Below, in pieces: positions 1 to 12,831 of a stretch of DNA of 64,000 nucleotides. The stretch is from Plicaturopsis crispa FD-325 SS-3 (taxonomy: Eukaryota > Basidiomycota > Agaricomycetes > Amylocorticiales > Amylocorticiaceae): positions 489,263 through 553,262 of the forward strand of contig KN832554.1 of NCBI GenBank assembly GCA_000827205.1, read 5' to 3'. The notes under the pieces were generated by a model, which had not been told where the DNA came from, ran no database searches, and saw only the letters and a program-made list of their open reading frames with translations. How positions within the stretch are numbered: position 1 is the stretch's first letter; every line of letters begins with the position of its first letter. The position numbers and the translations under genes are program-made.

Positions 1-70
1 ATGGTTAGCGTGCTTGACTTCGATTCACGATCATATCAAGAGGTTGTGGGTTCGAACCCCACGCGGGGTT
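1..70 (+). tRNA. tRNA 3' portion, probably tRNA-Arg(TCG) with an 11-nt intron
   Basis: The window opens inside a tRNA. Seen directly: a T arm (stem GTGGG/CCCAC around the loop TTCGAAC, 46-62), a 3' acceptor strand GCGGGGT (63-69), an anticodon stem CTTGA/TCAAG (13-17 and 36-40) and the D-loop GG at 3-4. The 18-nt anticodon loop fits a 7-nt loop plus an 11-nt intron in the canonical place after base 37. This gives C32-T33-TCG-A37, an Arg anticodon. A T run at 69-73 can serve as the Pol III stop. The 5' acceptor strand and half of the D arm lie outside the window. The tRNA identity is firmer than the isotype, because intron placement sets the anticodon. Confidence 0.72.
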
Positions 71-466
71 TTTGGTCTGGTTTGCTACTCCCTGACGTCT
101 GTACAAGGACCATGGGCAAGTTGTTTTGTCCAGAAACACGAAGAGCAACGGAGGGCACTATGCAATCATCCTACGTGTTGAGCGTGCGCCGCTGTGCGCT
201 TGCAACGTGGCGCCACATATGTAATGCGCCCAAACAGGAAGGTAGTCGTTGCATCCGAGGTCCACCCGTCAGGACAAGTGTTCTTGCAGGGCCTTGCCCC
301 TTCCTGTCCGAGTCTTTTCCTGTCTGCTACAGTCTTGAACATTGAACTGAGCCATTTGAAGGATTCACTCCACAGAATGGGTCAAAACAACCGTGAATTC
401 CACCGCAGACAAAGAAAATCGCAACCAATGTAATCCCAATTGTCACCTCGAATTCCTGCTTCGCAT
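71..466. other. intergenic, no gene recognised
   Basis: This lies between the tRNA 3' end and the stop codon of the minus-strand LPMO. Short open frames here have no family resemblance. It probably holds the LPMO 3' UTR and terminator. Confidence 0.6.
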
Positions 467-1593
467 TCAACCGCTCCATACGTCCGGTCCCGGGAACGTG
501 TAGCTTTGCAGGTTGTTGTAAATGTTGATCTGCACGCGGATATACTCGTTAATTGTCACGGTGGTAGACGTGAGATGCAGTACGCACGGTGATGCCAGGG
601 TCGGTGGAGTGGTACGCGCCGGGGAGCGCAACCGTAGGAGGGCTCGCACTGCCTCCGCCGGAGATACTTACCTGTGCGCAGCCTATTTGTTTTTTGAGGA
701 AGGTATGAGCTCCTTCAATGGCGAGATATCAAGGGCGAAAGAGAAAAACGCACCGATGTAGAACTGGGCACCCGGGTAGGTCTCAGCGACATGCAAGCTA
801 AGGAAGGGTTAGTCGCAAATTACGGTTGGTTCGAGTACACATAAGCGTACGCGATCTGTGAAGCCCACAGTCAGCTACGGCCAACAAAAATCAAATGCGT
901 ACTTACAATCTCAGCGCGCAGGAGATACTCCCCAGCAGGGAGGGAAGATGGGATCACGACGCTATGCTTCCCGTTGTTAGCGTTCACGACATCCGTCGCC
1001 CACTCCTGCGACGAGGGGTCGAGCAAGCCCGACTCGTAGATCTTGGTCCACACGGAGCCCTGCCCGTCGAAAGCGTCTGCGGTGGAGGGCGCCTTGGCGA
1101 TGTACACGAGCACGGGGCCTTTGTGCCCGCCCGAGATCGCGTCTTCGCCCGTGCGCTCCGCGTGCTGGTGCCACTCGAATGTGATCTGTGCAGCGAGATG
1201 AGTATACAAAAATGGAAGACGAGAACTGATATGCAGTCACATTAGTCCCGGCAGGGATGGTGGCCGTCGATACACCGGCGCCGGAGAGGCCGTTCACGTT
1301 GCATGTGAGATCGGTCGATGTGACGTCGGTGACCGGGTTGTTGCTGGGTGGAACACGGATATAATTGTTCAATCCCTGGTCCGCCTATTCCTCGCAATTA
1401 GCCACGGTGGATGGATAATTCGAAGACGCTAATGCGGAGGGAGAAGCTTACCCCGTCGATCCAGATGTACTGCATCGTAACTGCGGCGATAAATAACCGT
1501 GAATATTCCCATTCCACGGAATAATATGCAAGCAAACGTACAGTGCGCATTTGCGAGTGCCGCTGAGGCGAGGATGCTGAGTGCGATCTTCAT
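467..1593 (-). CDS. AA9 lytic polysaccharide monooxygenase (GH61), secreted, 8 exons
   Basis: Copper-dependent oxidative cleavage of cellulose or other beta-glucans outside the cell. Exons, 5' to 3' on the minus strand: 1593-1542, 1480-1452, 1384-1241, 1185-907, 855-851, 797-754, 682-588, 529-467; 236 aa. A 16-residue signal peptide ends ..ANA before His17, which becomes the copper-binding His1. The second copper His is His96 in a GGHKGPV motif, the axial Tyr183 lies in AQFYIG, and the second-sphere His172 and Gln181 are present. Cys55 and Cys186 fit the conserved disulfide. The C terminus ends ..PGPDVWSG, so there is no CBM1 or linker. The fifth exon is only 5 nt (ATCGC). It restores the conserved EIIALHVAETY stretch in phase and leaves introns of 51 and 53 nt. 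Family call is very sure; substrate and C1/C4 choice cannot be read. Confidence 0.95.
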
Positions 1594-3285
1594 GGTAGTG
1601 TGCCGCAATATCGACATCTCGGTCCCGCAGAGGCCTTTTATGCGTGAATTGCACGCAAGGCACATTTGCGCCAAGACTTTTGCAAGCACGAGCCCTTGGA
1701 CGGTGAATGGACCGCTGGATCACGGGCAGCGTCTCGGTTCCGAAGTTCAGGCGGAATTGGCGCAGGCGGCGGGTTGTCGGATTGTGGTCGGAAAAGACGC
1801 AGGTCACAGTGCCACAGCGTTCCTCCTTCTTCATATTGGAAAGAAGGAAGTGTCGTGAGTAGAAGCTCATCTCTTGTGCGCGTATTATCAATCCTAAGGC
1901 ATCATGTTGATCTCGTCTTTGTACAGACCGCCGTTGTGCCTCGGAGACTCCCCTTACAATGCTCCGAGGACCTGACAAGGGCCTTCTCAGTGCATGTCGC
2001 CCCGGACCGCAGAGTGCACTCACAATTCATTTAGACAGTTTTGAAGGCATGACAGAGTATAGCAAGAGCCTGTACCGTGGGCACTATACAGTGGACCTCA
2101 ATATACGCGTCGATAATCCGCGTATGTCCCATAGCCACGCGTCTATCCTTCTCCGTCGGAATGGGATGCAAGATCCTTTCCGAGCAGTCTAAAGCAGGGT
2201 TTGCGGGCAATTCGATAGCGGAGGATGGATTGCAACTTGCAATTACGACGCGACTTGCCCTATCTGCGAAGGAGCACTGGCTAGTGCAGGCTATAGGGCA
2301 CAGATGGCTAGACAGGAAAGCGTTCCAATTTTATGCTAGTGGGCAGCATTGGTGACTAGACGTAAGTTTTGATTAGTAGTCATAGTCAAGTTCGACGCAC
2401 CGCTGAACGCCTTGCGCTCGGCGACTGGAATACCAGAGAAAGTACTAGCGCATCGTTCGAATGAACAAAAATGATTCATTGTGCTGGGAATGTGACCACG
2501 TCGCCACGACGCGAAGAGTTTGCCCAAGGAGTAAATAAACCTAGAGAATGCCATGAGCAAAAAATATAGCAAGGCCCGCCTGAGCGGTTTCGAACAATCC
2601 CGGATAACTAGGTCTTGTCGGTGATCAGGCGACGACTCAGAAGCCGCCGGGCTGTTCTTATGTCCTGCGAGTTGTCCAATGAGACTCGATGAACTGTCCG
2701 GGGCCGCCATGGCCACGGAGAGTCTAAGGGTCGCGCACCTTCTTTCGCCATCGCAGGACACCTTGCTGAACATATGCAGGACTAAAACGATGTCGTCGGT
2801 GCATATTTCAATTTTGTTTGGCCGGCGGGGTGCGCTGGTCGTTGTTTCAATTGTCACTGGTGAACCACAGGTAGAAATAGCATGGCATATGTCGTACCTT
2901 GGCTGCAATAGCGACCTCCTGGGATACTACTCGCATGTTTAGACTCCTGGATCTGGTCCCGCAGGGCCATTCAAGCTTGTAGAGGCACAAATATTATTGA
3001 CCATGAGAGTAGGATGAGCGCAATGCTAGAAAGTGGTTGCAGACGGATCGGAGAGCTGATCGGACTCGGAAATTGAAGTGACGTTCTTTGACGCCGACGC
3101 CGGGTACAACAGCGTACAACTCTGTCTGCATACCATCACCATCATCCAGTCGAGGACACTGGCAGGCCCTGCACCGACGCTGTAAAGCACAAAATACACG
3201 ACACGATACATTGAAAAGTCTGGAGCACAACTAAAGGGACATACGGCAGTCGAGATTGTACGTCGGGCCCTCCCTGTCGTTGAGA
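1594..3285. other. intergenic region, 1.7 kb, no gene supported
   Basis: This holds the LPMO promoter on its left side and the cyclophilin promoter on its right side. Two open minus-strand frames of about 190 codons occur (1448-2023 and 2336-2908), but neither shows a family motif, signal peptide or splice-consistent extension. I do not call them. Confidence 0.5.
1636..1642 (-). promoter_or_regulatory. possible TATA element of the LPMO gene
   Basis: CATAAAA on the minus strand, about 45 bp upstream of the LPMO start codon. This would give a very short 5' UTR. Position and composition are the only evidence. Confidence 0.35.
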
Positions 3286-4860
3286 ATGTCTGTCCTTTTC
3301 GAGACGTCTCTAGGCGACCTCGTTATCGACCTCGAGGTTGAGGCCTGCCCAAAGACCTGCGAGAACTTCCTCAAACTGTGCAAAGTATACTACTACAACC
3401 TCAACGCGTTTTTCAATGGTGCGTCAAAACCGCGCCCCAATACGTGCAATATGACAACACTAATTTGCAGGGTTTTCTTCCATGCAGTGTCGAAGGATTT
3501 CCTTGCCCAGGCTGGCGATCCCTCCGCTACGGGCACGGGTGGCGAGTCGATCTGGTCCTTCCTGGCGTCCCAAAATGGCGCCTCCAATGACACCCCGCGA
3601 TACTTTCCGCCCGAGGTCGTCCCCCGTCTGAAACACACCACAAAGGGTACTGTATCCATGGCCGTCGCGCCCGCTCTCGAAGGTCACACGAAGGGTGGGT
3701 GCGGGAGCCAGTTTTTCGTTACGCTGGCGGACGGCATTGATTACCTCGATGGGAAGCACGCGGTGTTCGGACACGTCGTGGAGGGACTGGACACGCTCGA
3801 CAAGCTGAACGAGGTGTTTACCGACCAAGAAGGGCGGCCTTTCAAGGATGTGCGGATTCGGCACGTTGTCATCCTCGGTGAGTTTTGCGACTTCAGCGCT
3901 CATTGCACTTGGCTTACTCATGGATCTATCTCAGACGACCCATTTCCCGATCCACCGGGCCTCATACAGCCGCCCTCTTCCCCCACACGCCCGCCGGACA
4001 ACTCCACACGCATCGCCGAGGACGAGGACCCGCTCGCGACGCTCCCCGAGGAAGAGGCCGAGCGCGTCCGCCGCGAGAAGGCCGCGGCCGCATCGGCGCT
4101 GACCCTCGAGATGGTCGGTGACCTGCCGTTCGCGAACGTGCGCCCGCCCGAGAACGTGCTCTTCGTATGCAAGCTCAACGCCGTCACGCGCGACGAGGAC
4201 CTGGAGCTCATATTCTCGCGCTTTGGGACTATCATGAGCTGCCAGGTTATCAGGGATAAAAGGACCGGCGATTCGTTGCAGTATGCGTTTATTGAGTTTG
4301 ACAAGAGGGAGGACGCGGAGCAGGTGTGTAATTCGCGGCATCCATTTCTGTGATATGCGATTAAACGAGCTGCAGGCATACTTCAAGATGCAAAATGTCT
4401 TGATTGACGACCGACGGATATGGGTCGACTTGTACGTACCCTGTTTCACATTTCCGGGTCCTCTTCTAACGCCCCGTATAGCTCGCAATCCGTTGCACGC
4501 ATGAACAACTCATGGTCCAACAACCCAAAGATGGGGCCAAAACTGACCCAGGGCAAGCGCCCCGCGAGCAACTTCGCAGGCCGAGACGACCTGGAGGAGA
4601 CTAGGCGCTACCGCGACAGCAACGACGACCGACACGGAGGGTATGGGATGGTGTTTGACGTCCCCGGTGGCGGCGGCAAGGGCTCGGAACGAAGACGGAA
4701 ACGTAGCAGGAGCAGGGAGAGGGAGCCGGAACGGGAACCGCGGCGTGCTAGGCGCTCGCGGTCACCGGTGCCGCGAGAGAGGCAGAGAGACGTCCATCGG
4801 GATCGGAGGAGGAGCCCCAGTCGAGACAGGGCACGCCACGACCGTGATCGCCGCCGGTAG
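3286..4860 (+). CDS. cyp6: peptidyl-prolyl isomerase with RRM and RS tail (PPIL4 / Cyp6 type)
   Basis: Nuclear cyclophilin that couples prolyl isomerisation to RNA binding and transcription or splicing. Exons 3286-3418, 3488-3877, 3935-4323, 4376-4431, 4482-4860; 448 aa. Residues 1-170 form the cyclophilin domain (start [16 protein letters not shown], then [14 protein letters not shown] and CGSQFFVTL). An acidic linker follows. The RRM lies near 245-325 (NVLFVCKLN for RNP2, QYAFIEFD for RNP1). The C terminus is rich in Arg-Ser/Arg-Glu dipeptides and ends DRRR. This order, PPIase-RRM-RS tail, is the PPIL4/Rct1 family signature. The start at 3286 is chosen because family members begin directly with MSVL; an in-frame upstream ATG at 3256 would only add 10 residues. 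Confidence 0.95.
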
Positions 4861-5094
4861 AACCAACTGGGGTGTTATGCTCTCGGGTCTCTTTCTTTTG
4901 ACTTTGTCTATCTGCCGGTGCCACTCTGATGCTGCATTTTTTGCTTTCATTGCTAGATTCGCATGTTTCAGTCGTCATTCTGCCGTGCTCTGCTGCTGTA
5001 GAGACGAAAGCCCCTGTGTGTCGATCGTTTGAATGAATACAAGTTCAATGCTGTGAGCCGTGCACTTTCCTAAGCTCTCTTCACAACCACGACG

Positions 5095-5952
5095 ATGACA
5101 GCTCCCGCCTACGAATTCGACGCAGCCGATGCCGACCTCGTACTCGTCGCGCGCGGGGAAGGTGCTGAGAATGGCACTGAGTTCCGTGTGCACAAATGCA
5201 TACTCGGCGCCGCGTCTCCTTTCTTTGCAGACATGTTCTCCTTGCCCCAGCCGCAGGGCACCGCGAAGTCACCGCCTGAGCGGGAGGGAGACCTGCCTAC
5301 GGTCTCCGTCTCGGAGACCGCAGCGACCCTTGGCAAACTCCTGCAGTTCGCGTACCCGATCGCCGACCCCGCCATTGAGACGCTCGACGAGCTCAGCGAG
5401 ATCCTGGGCGCGGCAGTTAAATACGACTTTGGCGCCGTCCTATCCACCATGCGCCGCCTCCTCATAACACCGCCCTTCGTCTCAACTGCCCCTACGCGCG
5501 TGTACGCCATAGCATGCCGGTACGAGTTCGAGGCCGAGGCACGCATCGCCTCGCGGCACACGCTCGAAGTCAGCGTTCTCGACTGCCCGCTCTCCGACGA
5601 CCCAAAGCACATCACCGCGTACGACTACCACCGCCTGCTCGACCTGCACCGCACGCGCACGCGCGCCGCGCAGGCGCTACTCGTGCCGTCCGACGACGTG
5701 AAGTGCATGCAGTGCAACGGGTCGTACTACGGCGGCGTGCTCACGCCGCCGCAGTGGTGGGGCGAGTTTGAGCGGCGCGCGAGGGAGGAGCTCGCGAGGA
5801 GGCCGACGTCCGGGGTGATTTTTGAGCTGGACTTTTTGGCGGGGGTGGCGCATGCGACGGGGTGTCCGAGGTGTGCTGCTAGTATGCTGGACTCGCACAA
5901 GTTTCTGGGGGAGCTGAAGCGCAACATTGACGCGCTACCGTCTACCATTTGA
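5095..5952 (+). CDS. BTB/POZ domain protein, single exon
   Basis: 285 aa without introns. An N-terminal BTB/POZ fold is visible: a DADLVLVARG strand, FRVHKCILGAASPFFADMF (the classical H-K-x-L-x-x-x-S-x-x-F helix region), and a V-x-E-x-x-x-x-x-x-x-L-L-x-x-x-Y-type segment around TLGKLLQFAYP. The C-terminal half contains CMQCNGSYYGG and CPRCAAS, two CxxC-like pairs that could bind zinc. Many agaricomycetes carry expanded families of such BTB proteins of unknown function, and a partner such as Cul3 cannot be inferred. The 3' neighbour P5CDH lies 295 bp downstream in the same direction. Confidence 0.85.
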   Translation: MTAPAYEFDAADADLVLVARGEGAENGTEFRVHKCILGAASPFFADMFSLPQPQGTAKSPPEREGDLPTVSVSETAATLGKLLQFAYPIADPAIETLDELSEILGAAVKYDFGAVLSTMRRLLITPPFVSTAPTRVYAIACRYEFEAEARIASRHTLEVSVLDCPLSDDPKHITAYDYHRLLDLHRTRTRAAQALLVPSDDVKCMQCNGSYYGGVLTPPQWWGEFERRAREELARRPTSGVIFELDFLAGVAHATGCPRCAASMLDSHKFLGELKRNIDALPSTI

Positions 5953-6247
5953 GTTGAGTTGGTGGTGTTGGGATTCGACTTGACGGTATTTGGATGCATC
6001 TCAACATTTATCTATCGTGTATGTTTATTTTACGCGTTTTTTATCCCTCTCTTTCTCTCCCGAACATTTTCAGGACTTTGCAAGGATTTCGTGGCTGCGA
6101 GCCTTCCCGCGAAGTCGAGAACATGTAGCCGATCTTATCATAATTGAGATCCTTCCGTGATCATAAACGCAATTGCGAGCTCCGTTTCGCCTTTCTACTG
6201 ACGACCACCACAGTCAAACTAGCATTTGACTTAGTTTCACTACGATA

Positions 6248-8381
<2,134 letters not shown>

Positions 8382-8661
8382 GCTTGGATGAGGGAATGGG
8401 AAACTGGCCTAGACGGGGAAGAAAGGAAGTGAATATAAGTAAATTGTACACGATCGTGTGTCTGTATACCATCTGTATCGTGGAATAAAAAGATATTGAC
8501 GATGCGTTGGGATGAAAATCAATTTTTTTTACGAGACCTGTGTGCTTCGGCTCTGTCTCTCCTACACCCACCTTGCACCCGCCCTCCCGGGGTCAACGGT
8601 GCTCCTACGACGAGATATGACTCAGACTGTTTAGGATGTTGTTGGACAAAAAGATGCAAAA

Positions 8662-8752
8662 TGACCACCGCAGGGGTCGAACCTGCAATCTCCTGATGAC
8701 GGACTCTGAGATCAGATCGTAGTCAGACGCGATGCCATTTCGCCAGGCGGCC
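8662..8752 (-). tRNA. tRNA-Arg(ACG) with a 19-nt intron
   Basis: On the minus strand the acceptor GGCCGCC pairs with GGTGGTC (two G-U pairs), the D stem GCG/CGC encloses a loop with GG, and the T arm is TGCAG-GTTCGAC-CCTGCG-like. The anticodon stem TCTGA/TCAGG holds C-T-ACG-A, then a 19-nt intron after base 37. The ACG anticodon (A34 read as inosine) decodes CGU/CGC/CGA. The exonic sequence is identical to the copy at 17332-17423. A T run follows the 3' end. Confidence 0.92.
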
Positions 8753-9076
8753 ATGGTAGAAGGAGACTTATGGCGTATCATACTCAGAAGCAGAGTAAAG
8801 TAGATATATACTGCTCCGCGGCATTACGTCCTTCGGTTTTGAGACGGACGTCCTTGCCTCCTCCTCTTTCCTCGCTTTCCGGCCACTTTCCGCTGGAGCG
8901 TTTGTCCGTGAAACTTAGATGAATACGGCAAGAAAGACTTTCGGCGGGTACTAGACATCCTTACTGATGACACTGTCCCGCCGGGTAGTTTATTCGTTAT
9001 TTCGATTCCTTGTCAGAGGGATGACGGGTGACGGAGAATTGATATCCGTCAGTTCAGCCCCCCACGCCATTTACAC

Positions 9077-9378
9077 ACAGACGGCTTGACCAGGTACGCA
9101 ATGCTCCTGCCGACAGGCTTGTAGTTACCAATCGTCGATGCGCTTACCCATGATCTTCACAGTGAGCACTATTCACTGCACCGTGACGGCCAGGGTACTA
9201 ACTTTGTTGCACTTTCTAGCTGACTATACAGACGGCTTGACTAGGTACGCAATGCTCCTGCCGACAGGCTTGTCGTTGCCAATCGTCGACGCCCTTACAT
9301 ATGACCTTCACAGTGAGCACCATGCACTGCACCGTGACGGCTAGGGTACTAACTTTGTTGCACTTTCTAACTATCTAC
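9077..9378. repeat. two tandem copies of a 151-bp unit upstream of an aldo-keto reductase
   Basis: The unit containing ACGGCTTGAC, GGTACGCAATGCTCCTGCCG, TCACAGTGAGCAC and GGGTACTAACTTTGTTGCAC occurs at about 9077-9227 and again at 9228-9378. The copies are diverged at scattered positions. The array ends about 20 bp before the TATAAA at 9395. This is a duplicated upstream segment, probably regulatory. Confidence 0.88.
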
Positions 9379-9394
9379 AAGAGGCTTTGCGACA

Positions 9395-9400
9395 TATAAA
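9395..9400 (+). promoter_or_regulatory. TATA box of the aldo-keto reductase gene
   Basis: TATAAA, 78 bp before the start codon at 9478 and directly downstream of the duplicated unit. Confidence 0.55.
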
Positions 9401-9477
9401 CCTGCGATATAATATGTACTCAAGCGCAAATAAATCGCATCGTCTCCCACCCCCTAACGCTTAGCTCTCACCCAAAC

Positions 9478-10849
9478 ATGTCGTTCATGGCTCCCCCTCC
9501 CCCGCCCAAAACTAAGTTGGGTATCCACAGACAGCTGTCCCTCCTCGCCGGAGTTCACGTCTCCCCGCTAGTTCTTGGAGGTGGTAGCATCGGCGACCAG
9601 TGGGACAAGCATGGCATGGGCTCGATGGACAAAGCGTCGTCGTTTAAGCTGCTCGACGCGTTCTACGACGCCGGCGGAAATTTCATTGACACCGCGAACA
9701 ACTAGTGAGTACGTCGCAGTGTGATAATTTTTCCCTGACCGCTCACATCAGGGCTCGCAGTCAAGACGAATCGTCGGAAAAATTCATCGGCGAGTGGGCG
9801 GAGACACGCGGCATTCGCGACCATCTTATCATCGCGACGAAGGTAGTTGATCACCGTATACCTTATTTCCGCGTTTTTCATCTAATCGCCACGTACAGTA
9901 TACGACGAACTGGAAAGGTGGAGACCCCAGCATTGCACAGAAAACAGTGTACAACGGGAATTCCACAAAGTCGCTGCACATCAGTGTCGAAGCCTCCCTG
10001 AAGAAGCTGCGCACGACCTACATCGACATCCTGTACGTGCACTGGTGGGACTGGACAACCAGCGTCGAGGAGGTCATGAACAGCCTCCATCACCTGGTCG
10101 CCTCGGGTAAAGTCCTGTACCTCGGCATATCTGACACGCCAGCATGGGTCGTCTCGCAGGCGAATCAGTACGCGCGCGACCACGGCAAGACGCCGTTCTC
10201 CGTCTACCAGGGTGCGTGGAATGTCATGGAGCGCTCGTTTGAGCGGGATATTCTCCCCATGGCCCGCTCGCAAGGTACGCATGGTTCCCCGTTAACGCGC
10301 TCAGTTTCCTGACCATAAAATTCCAGGAATGGCGCTCGTCCCGTGGAATGTCCTCGCGGGCGGAAAACTGCGCACCGACGCGGAAGAGGAGAGGCGTCGG
10401 CAGACGGGTGAGAAAGGGCGTGAAATCGCCGTCTTCATGGCGAGTTGGGAGCGCTCCGAGGACGAGAAGAAGATGTCGCACGCGCTGGAGAAAGTTGCGC
10501 AAGAGGTTGGCGCACAGCACATCACCGCGGTCGCCATCGCCTACCTGATGCAGAAGGCCCCCTTCGTGTTCCCTGCTATCGGGGGCCGCAAGGTTGAGCA
10601 CCTGCATGCCAACATAGAGGCGCTCAGCATCACGCTCACGCCCGAGCACATCGCTTATATCGAGAGCATCTTCCCGTTCGATGCCGGATTCCCCGCTACT
10701 TTTATTGTGAGTTTGACCTTTTCATTAAATTTGTGAGCCTCGTTGACATATTTATGTAGGGGGATGGTTCGGATTACAACTTTGGGTTCAAGAGCGCGGG
10801 CCATTTCCAGCCCACGCCCCGCCTGCCTGCGCTGCGTCCCGCCAACTAG
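9478..10849 (+). CDS. aldo-keto reductase, aryl-alcohol dehydrogenase (AAD) type
   Basis: NADPH-dependent reduction of aryl aldehydes or similar carbonyls; cytosolic. Exons 9478-9704, 9761-9842, 9899-10274, 10327-10706, 10760-10849; 384 aa. The AKR tetrad is visible: Asp71 and Tyr76 in FIDTANNY, Lys103 in IIATK, His151 in ILYVHWWDW. Family landmarks [23 protein letters not shown] and [20 protein letters not shown] are those of fungal AAD/norsolorinic-acid reductase-like enzymes, which in white-rot fungi are linked to lignin-derived aromatics. The promoter carries a TATA box and a tandem duplication. The next gene is also an AKR but of a different subfamily, so the pair is not a simple tandem copy. 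Confidence 0.95.
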
Positions 10850-11127
10850 GGAAATAGGTAGGGCACTGGCCCCAAACCTGCTGGTCCAAGATGTTTGTAA
10901 TCTGTATGGTCCTGGGAGCTGGAATGCTCACTGGATTCAATTTGCAATGGTATCGCACTACATACAAAGAACGTTAAGTATCGACAGCACTGAAGGCACT
11001 GAGAATATTTGAAGCAAAGTACCTGAGAGTAGATTCAGTGCCGCGGGGGCCAAGCCACGTGTGTTCCGGTCAGGCTCGCTTGAATGGAATATGACGAAAT
11101 TAGTGCTCCTGTGCTCGCACTTTCACC

Positions 11128-12831
11128 ATGGCTCCTTATCGCCAGTACGAACTCTTACCCACCGACGCCCAAAACGCGCGAAACGAGTCCCCAACCGCCG
11201 TCAAGAAGAAACGCTTCGCCCTTCACCTGCTGTTCATCGCCGCGGTCATGTACGCTGCATTCACCGTCCTGCGCGCGACCGGGATTCCGAAATTCGGGCT
11301 CGGGCGCGCGGGGTGTGGGAGTGGGATGCACCGCAACATGTCGTACGGCACGTTGCCGACGCACTACACCCTGCCGTCGGGCGATAAGATTCCTAGCGTA
11401 GCACTCGGTACGGTGAATAGTAACGTTCCCGTTCGACTGCGTTCCTGAATGGTGGGCATTGATTAAGGTGTCTGGAAGGCTGACCCGGGGGAGGTTGGGA
11501 CGGCTGTCAAGGTCTGTGCAATCCCGCATACGTTCTACCATATATGCTCATAGTTTTCTTTGGCTAGACCGCACTTAAAGCTGGGTACAGGCACATTGAC
11601 GGCGCGTGGATCTATAAGGTATGGCCGCAAGATCTTCAACACGGGTAAACAGCTAAGAATATGAATTAGAATGAAGCAGAAGTTGGTAAGGCTTTGAAGG
11701 AAAGCTCCGTTTCTCGTGAAGACATATGGTTGACCTCCAAGGTTTGGACCCAAACCCTTACTTTTCGTACAACATCTCATGTGCCTATTGCAGCTTTGGA
11801 ACAGCTTCCATGCACCCGAGGACGTAGAACCCGCCCTCGACGAAACCCTGGCTAACCTGGGGACCGATTATCTCGACTTGTACCTTATGCATTGGTATAT
11901 ATTCTACACGATATCATTCGCTTCCTGAGATTGACGTTGAATGCACTACCTAGGCCCGTTGCGTTCAAAAAGGACGAAGGAACTGCCCTCAACCGGGAAC
12001 TCACCTCGAACCCTTACCCAACCTGGCAGAAACTAGAGGAGCTGGTCGAAAAGGGAAAGATTAGGAACATCGGGATCAGCAAGTACGCGCAATCTCTCTT
12101 GTTTCAAGCTACTCAGAGCGCTGACATCTTTGCCGACAGCTTTAACATCCACCGCCTGACGAACTTGACAGCCAACCCGCTCAGAATCCAGCCCGCCGTC
12201 AACCAGGTCGAGCTGAGTTTCTGGAACCCTCAACCCGAATTAGTGAAGGTGGGTGTCGCGTTGCGCAAACCGCACCGCACTGATTCAAGTTGGTTGAATA
12301 TCGTGTTTTCCTAGTGGGCGAAGGAACACGACCTCCTTCTTGAGGCATACTCGCCTCTCGGAAGCAGCAAGCAGGTCGGAAAGACACTTTCCCTCCCAGT
12401 GGTACGCCTAGCCTCCCTTTCCTTTCCTCTGCACACCAGTTAATACGTTCCTGGACAGGTAACGTCCATCGCGAAAGAGCTCGGTATAACCCCTGCACAA
12501 GTCATTATCTCTTGGCACGTCCAACGCGGTGTAAGTGACATTTCGTTCTAAGCATCTTGACTTCGTTCGTCTAACGACAAATGCTACAACAGACTGTGGT
12601 GCTCCCGAAGAGCGTCACGCCGTCCCGCGTTGTGCAGAATTTCCAAAGTGCGTCGTCCCTTGAGTTGGGGCAAAACATGTATTCTAATACGTCCTTGTAT
12701 CAGTCTCTGCCCTCCCAGCCGATGCCGTTGCGAAGCTTGAGGAAGCGGCTGCGGCGCATCCCCCGGAGCGCCAGGTGAACCCGAGCGAGAGCTGGGGAAT
12801 CGGCTTTGATGTGTTCAGCGATTGGGACTGA
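11128..12831 (+). CDS. membrane-anchored aldo-keto reductase, 11 exons
   Basis: Exons 11128-11407, 11468-11511, 11568-11618, 11670-11741, 11794-11894, 11954-12082, 12140-12248, 12315-12401, 12459-12530, 12593-12647, 12704-12831; 375 aa, phases consistent. The catalytic core resembles AKR1/AKR3-type reductases (xylose reductase/GCY1 style): Asp119 and Tyr124 in [11 protein letters not shown], Lys149 in LTSKLWN, His182 in LYLMHWP, then [16 protein letters not shown], and [12 protein letters not shown] for NADPH binding. Unusually, about 70 residues precede the TIM barrel. They contain a KKKR basic patch and a hydrophobic segment near residues 31-49 ([19 protein letters not shown]), predicting a single-pass membrane anchor with the catalytic domain on the far side. 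Substrate unknown. Confidence 0.93.

Larger units (their letters stand above)
8753..9477. other. intergenic region holding a tandem promoter duplication
   Basis: Upstream DNA of the aldo-keto reductase at 9478. Apart from the 151-bp duplication and the TATA box listed separately, I see no gene. The left 300 bp probably contain tRNA upstream sequence. Confidence 0.6.

Noticed and set aside
824-855. Alternative 32-nt LPMO exon
   Set aside because: It keeps phase but requires a 26-nt intron and inserts nine residues between the conserved I-I-A and L-H; the 5-nt exon explains the conserved sequence better.
1448-2023. 191-codon minus-strand open frame overlapping the LPMO start
   Set aside because: It conflicts with the well-supported LPMO exons 1 and 2 in another frame and encodes an Arg-rich, featureless protein.
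2336-2908. 190-codon minus-strand open frame
   Set aside because: No recognisable motif, no splice-consistent extension and no neighbour logic. A similar-sized chance frame (1448-2023) crosses the LPMO first intron, so length alone is not convincing.
9478-12831. Tandem duplication of one aldo-keto reductase gene
   Set aside because: The two proteins belong to different AKR subfamilies with different intron patterns, so they are neighbours rather than recent copies.
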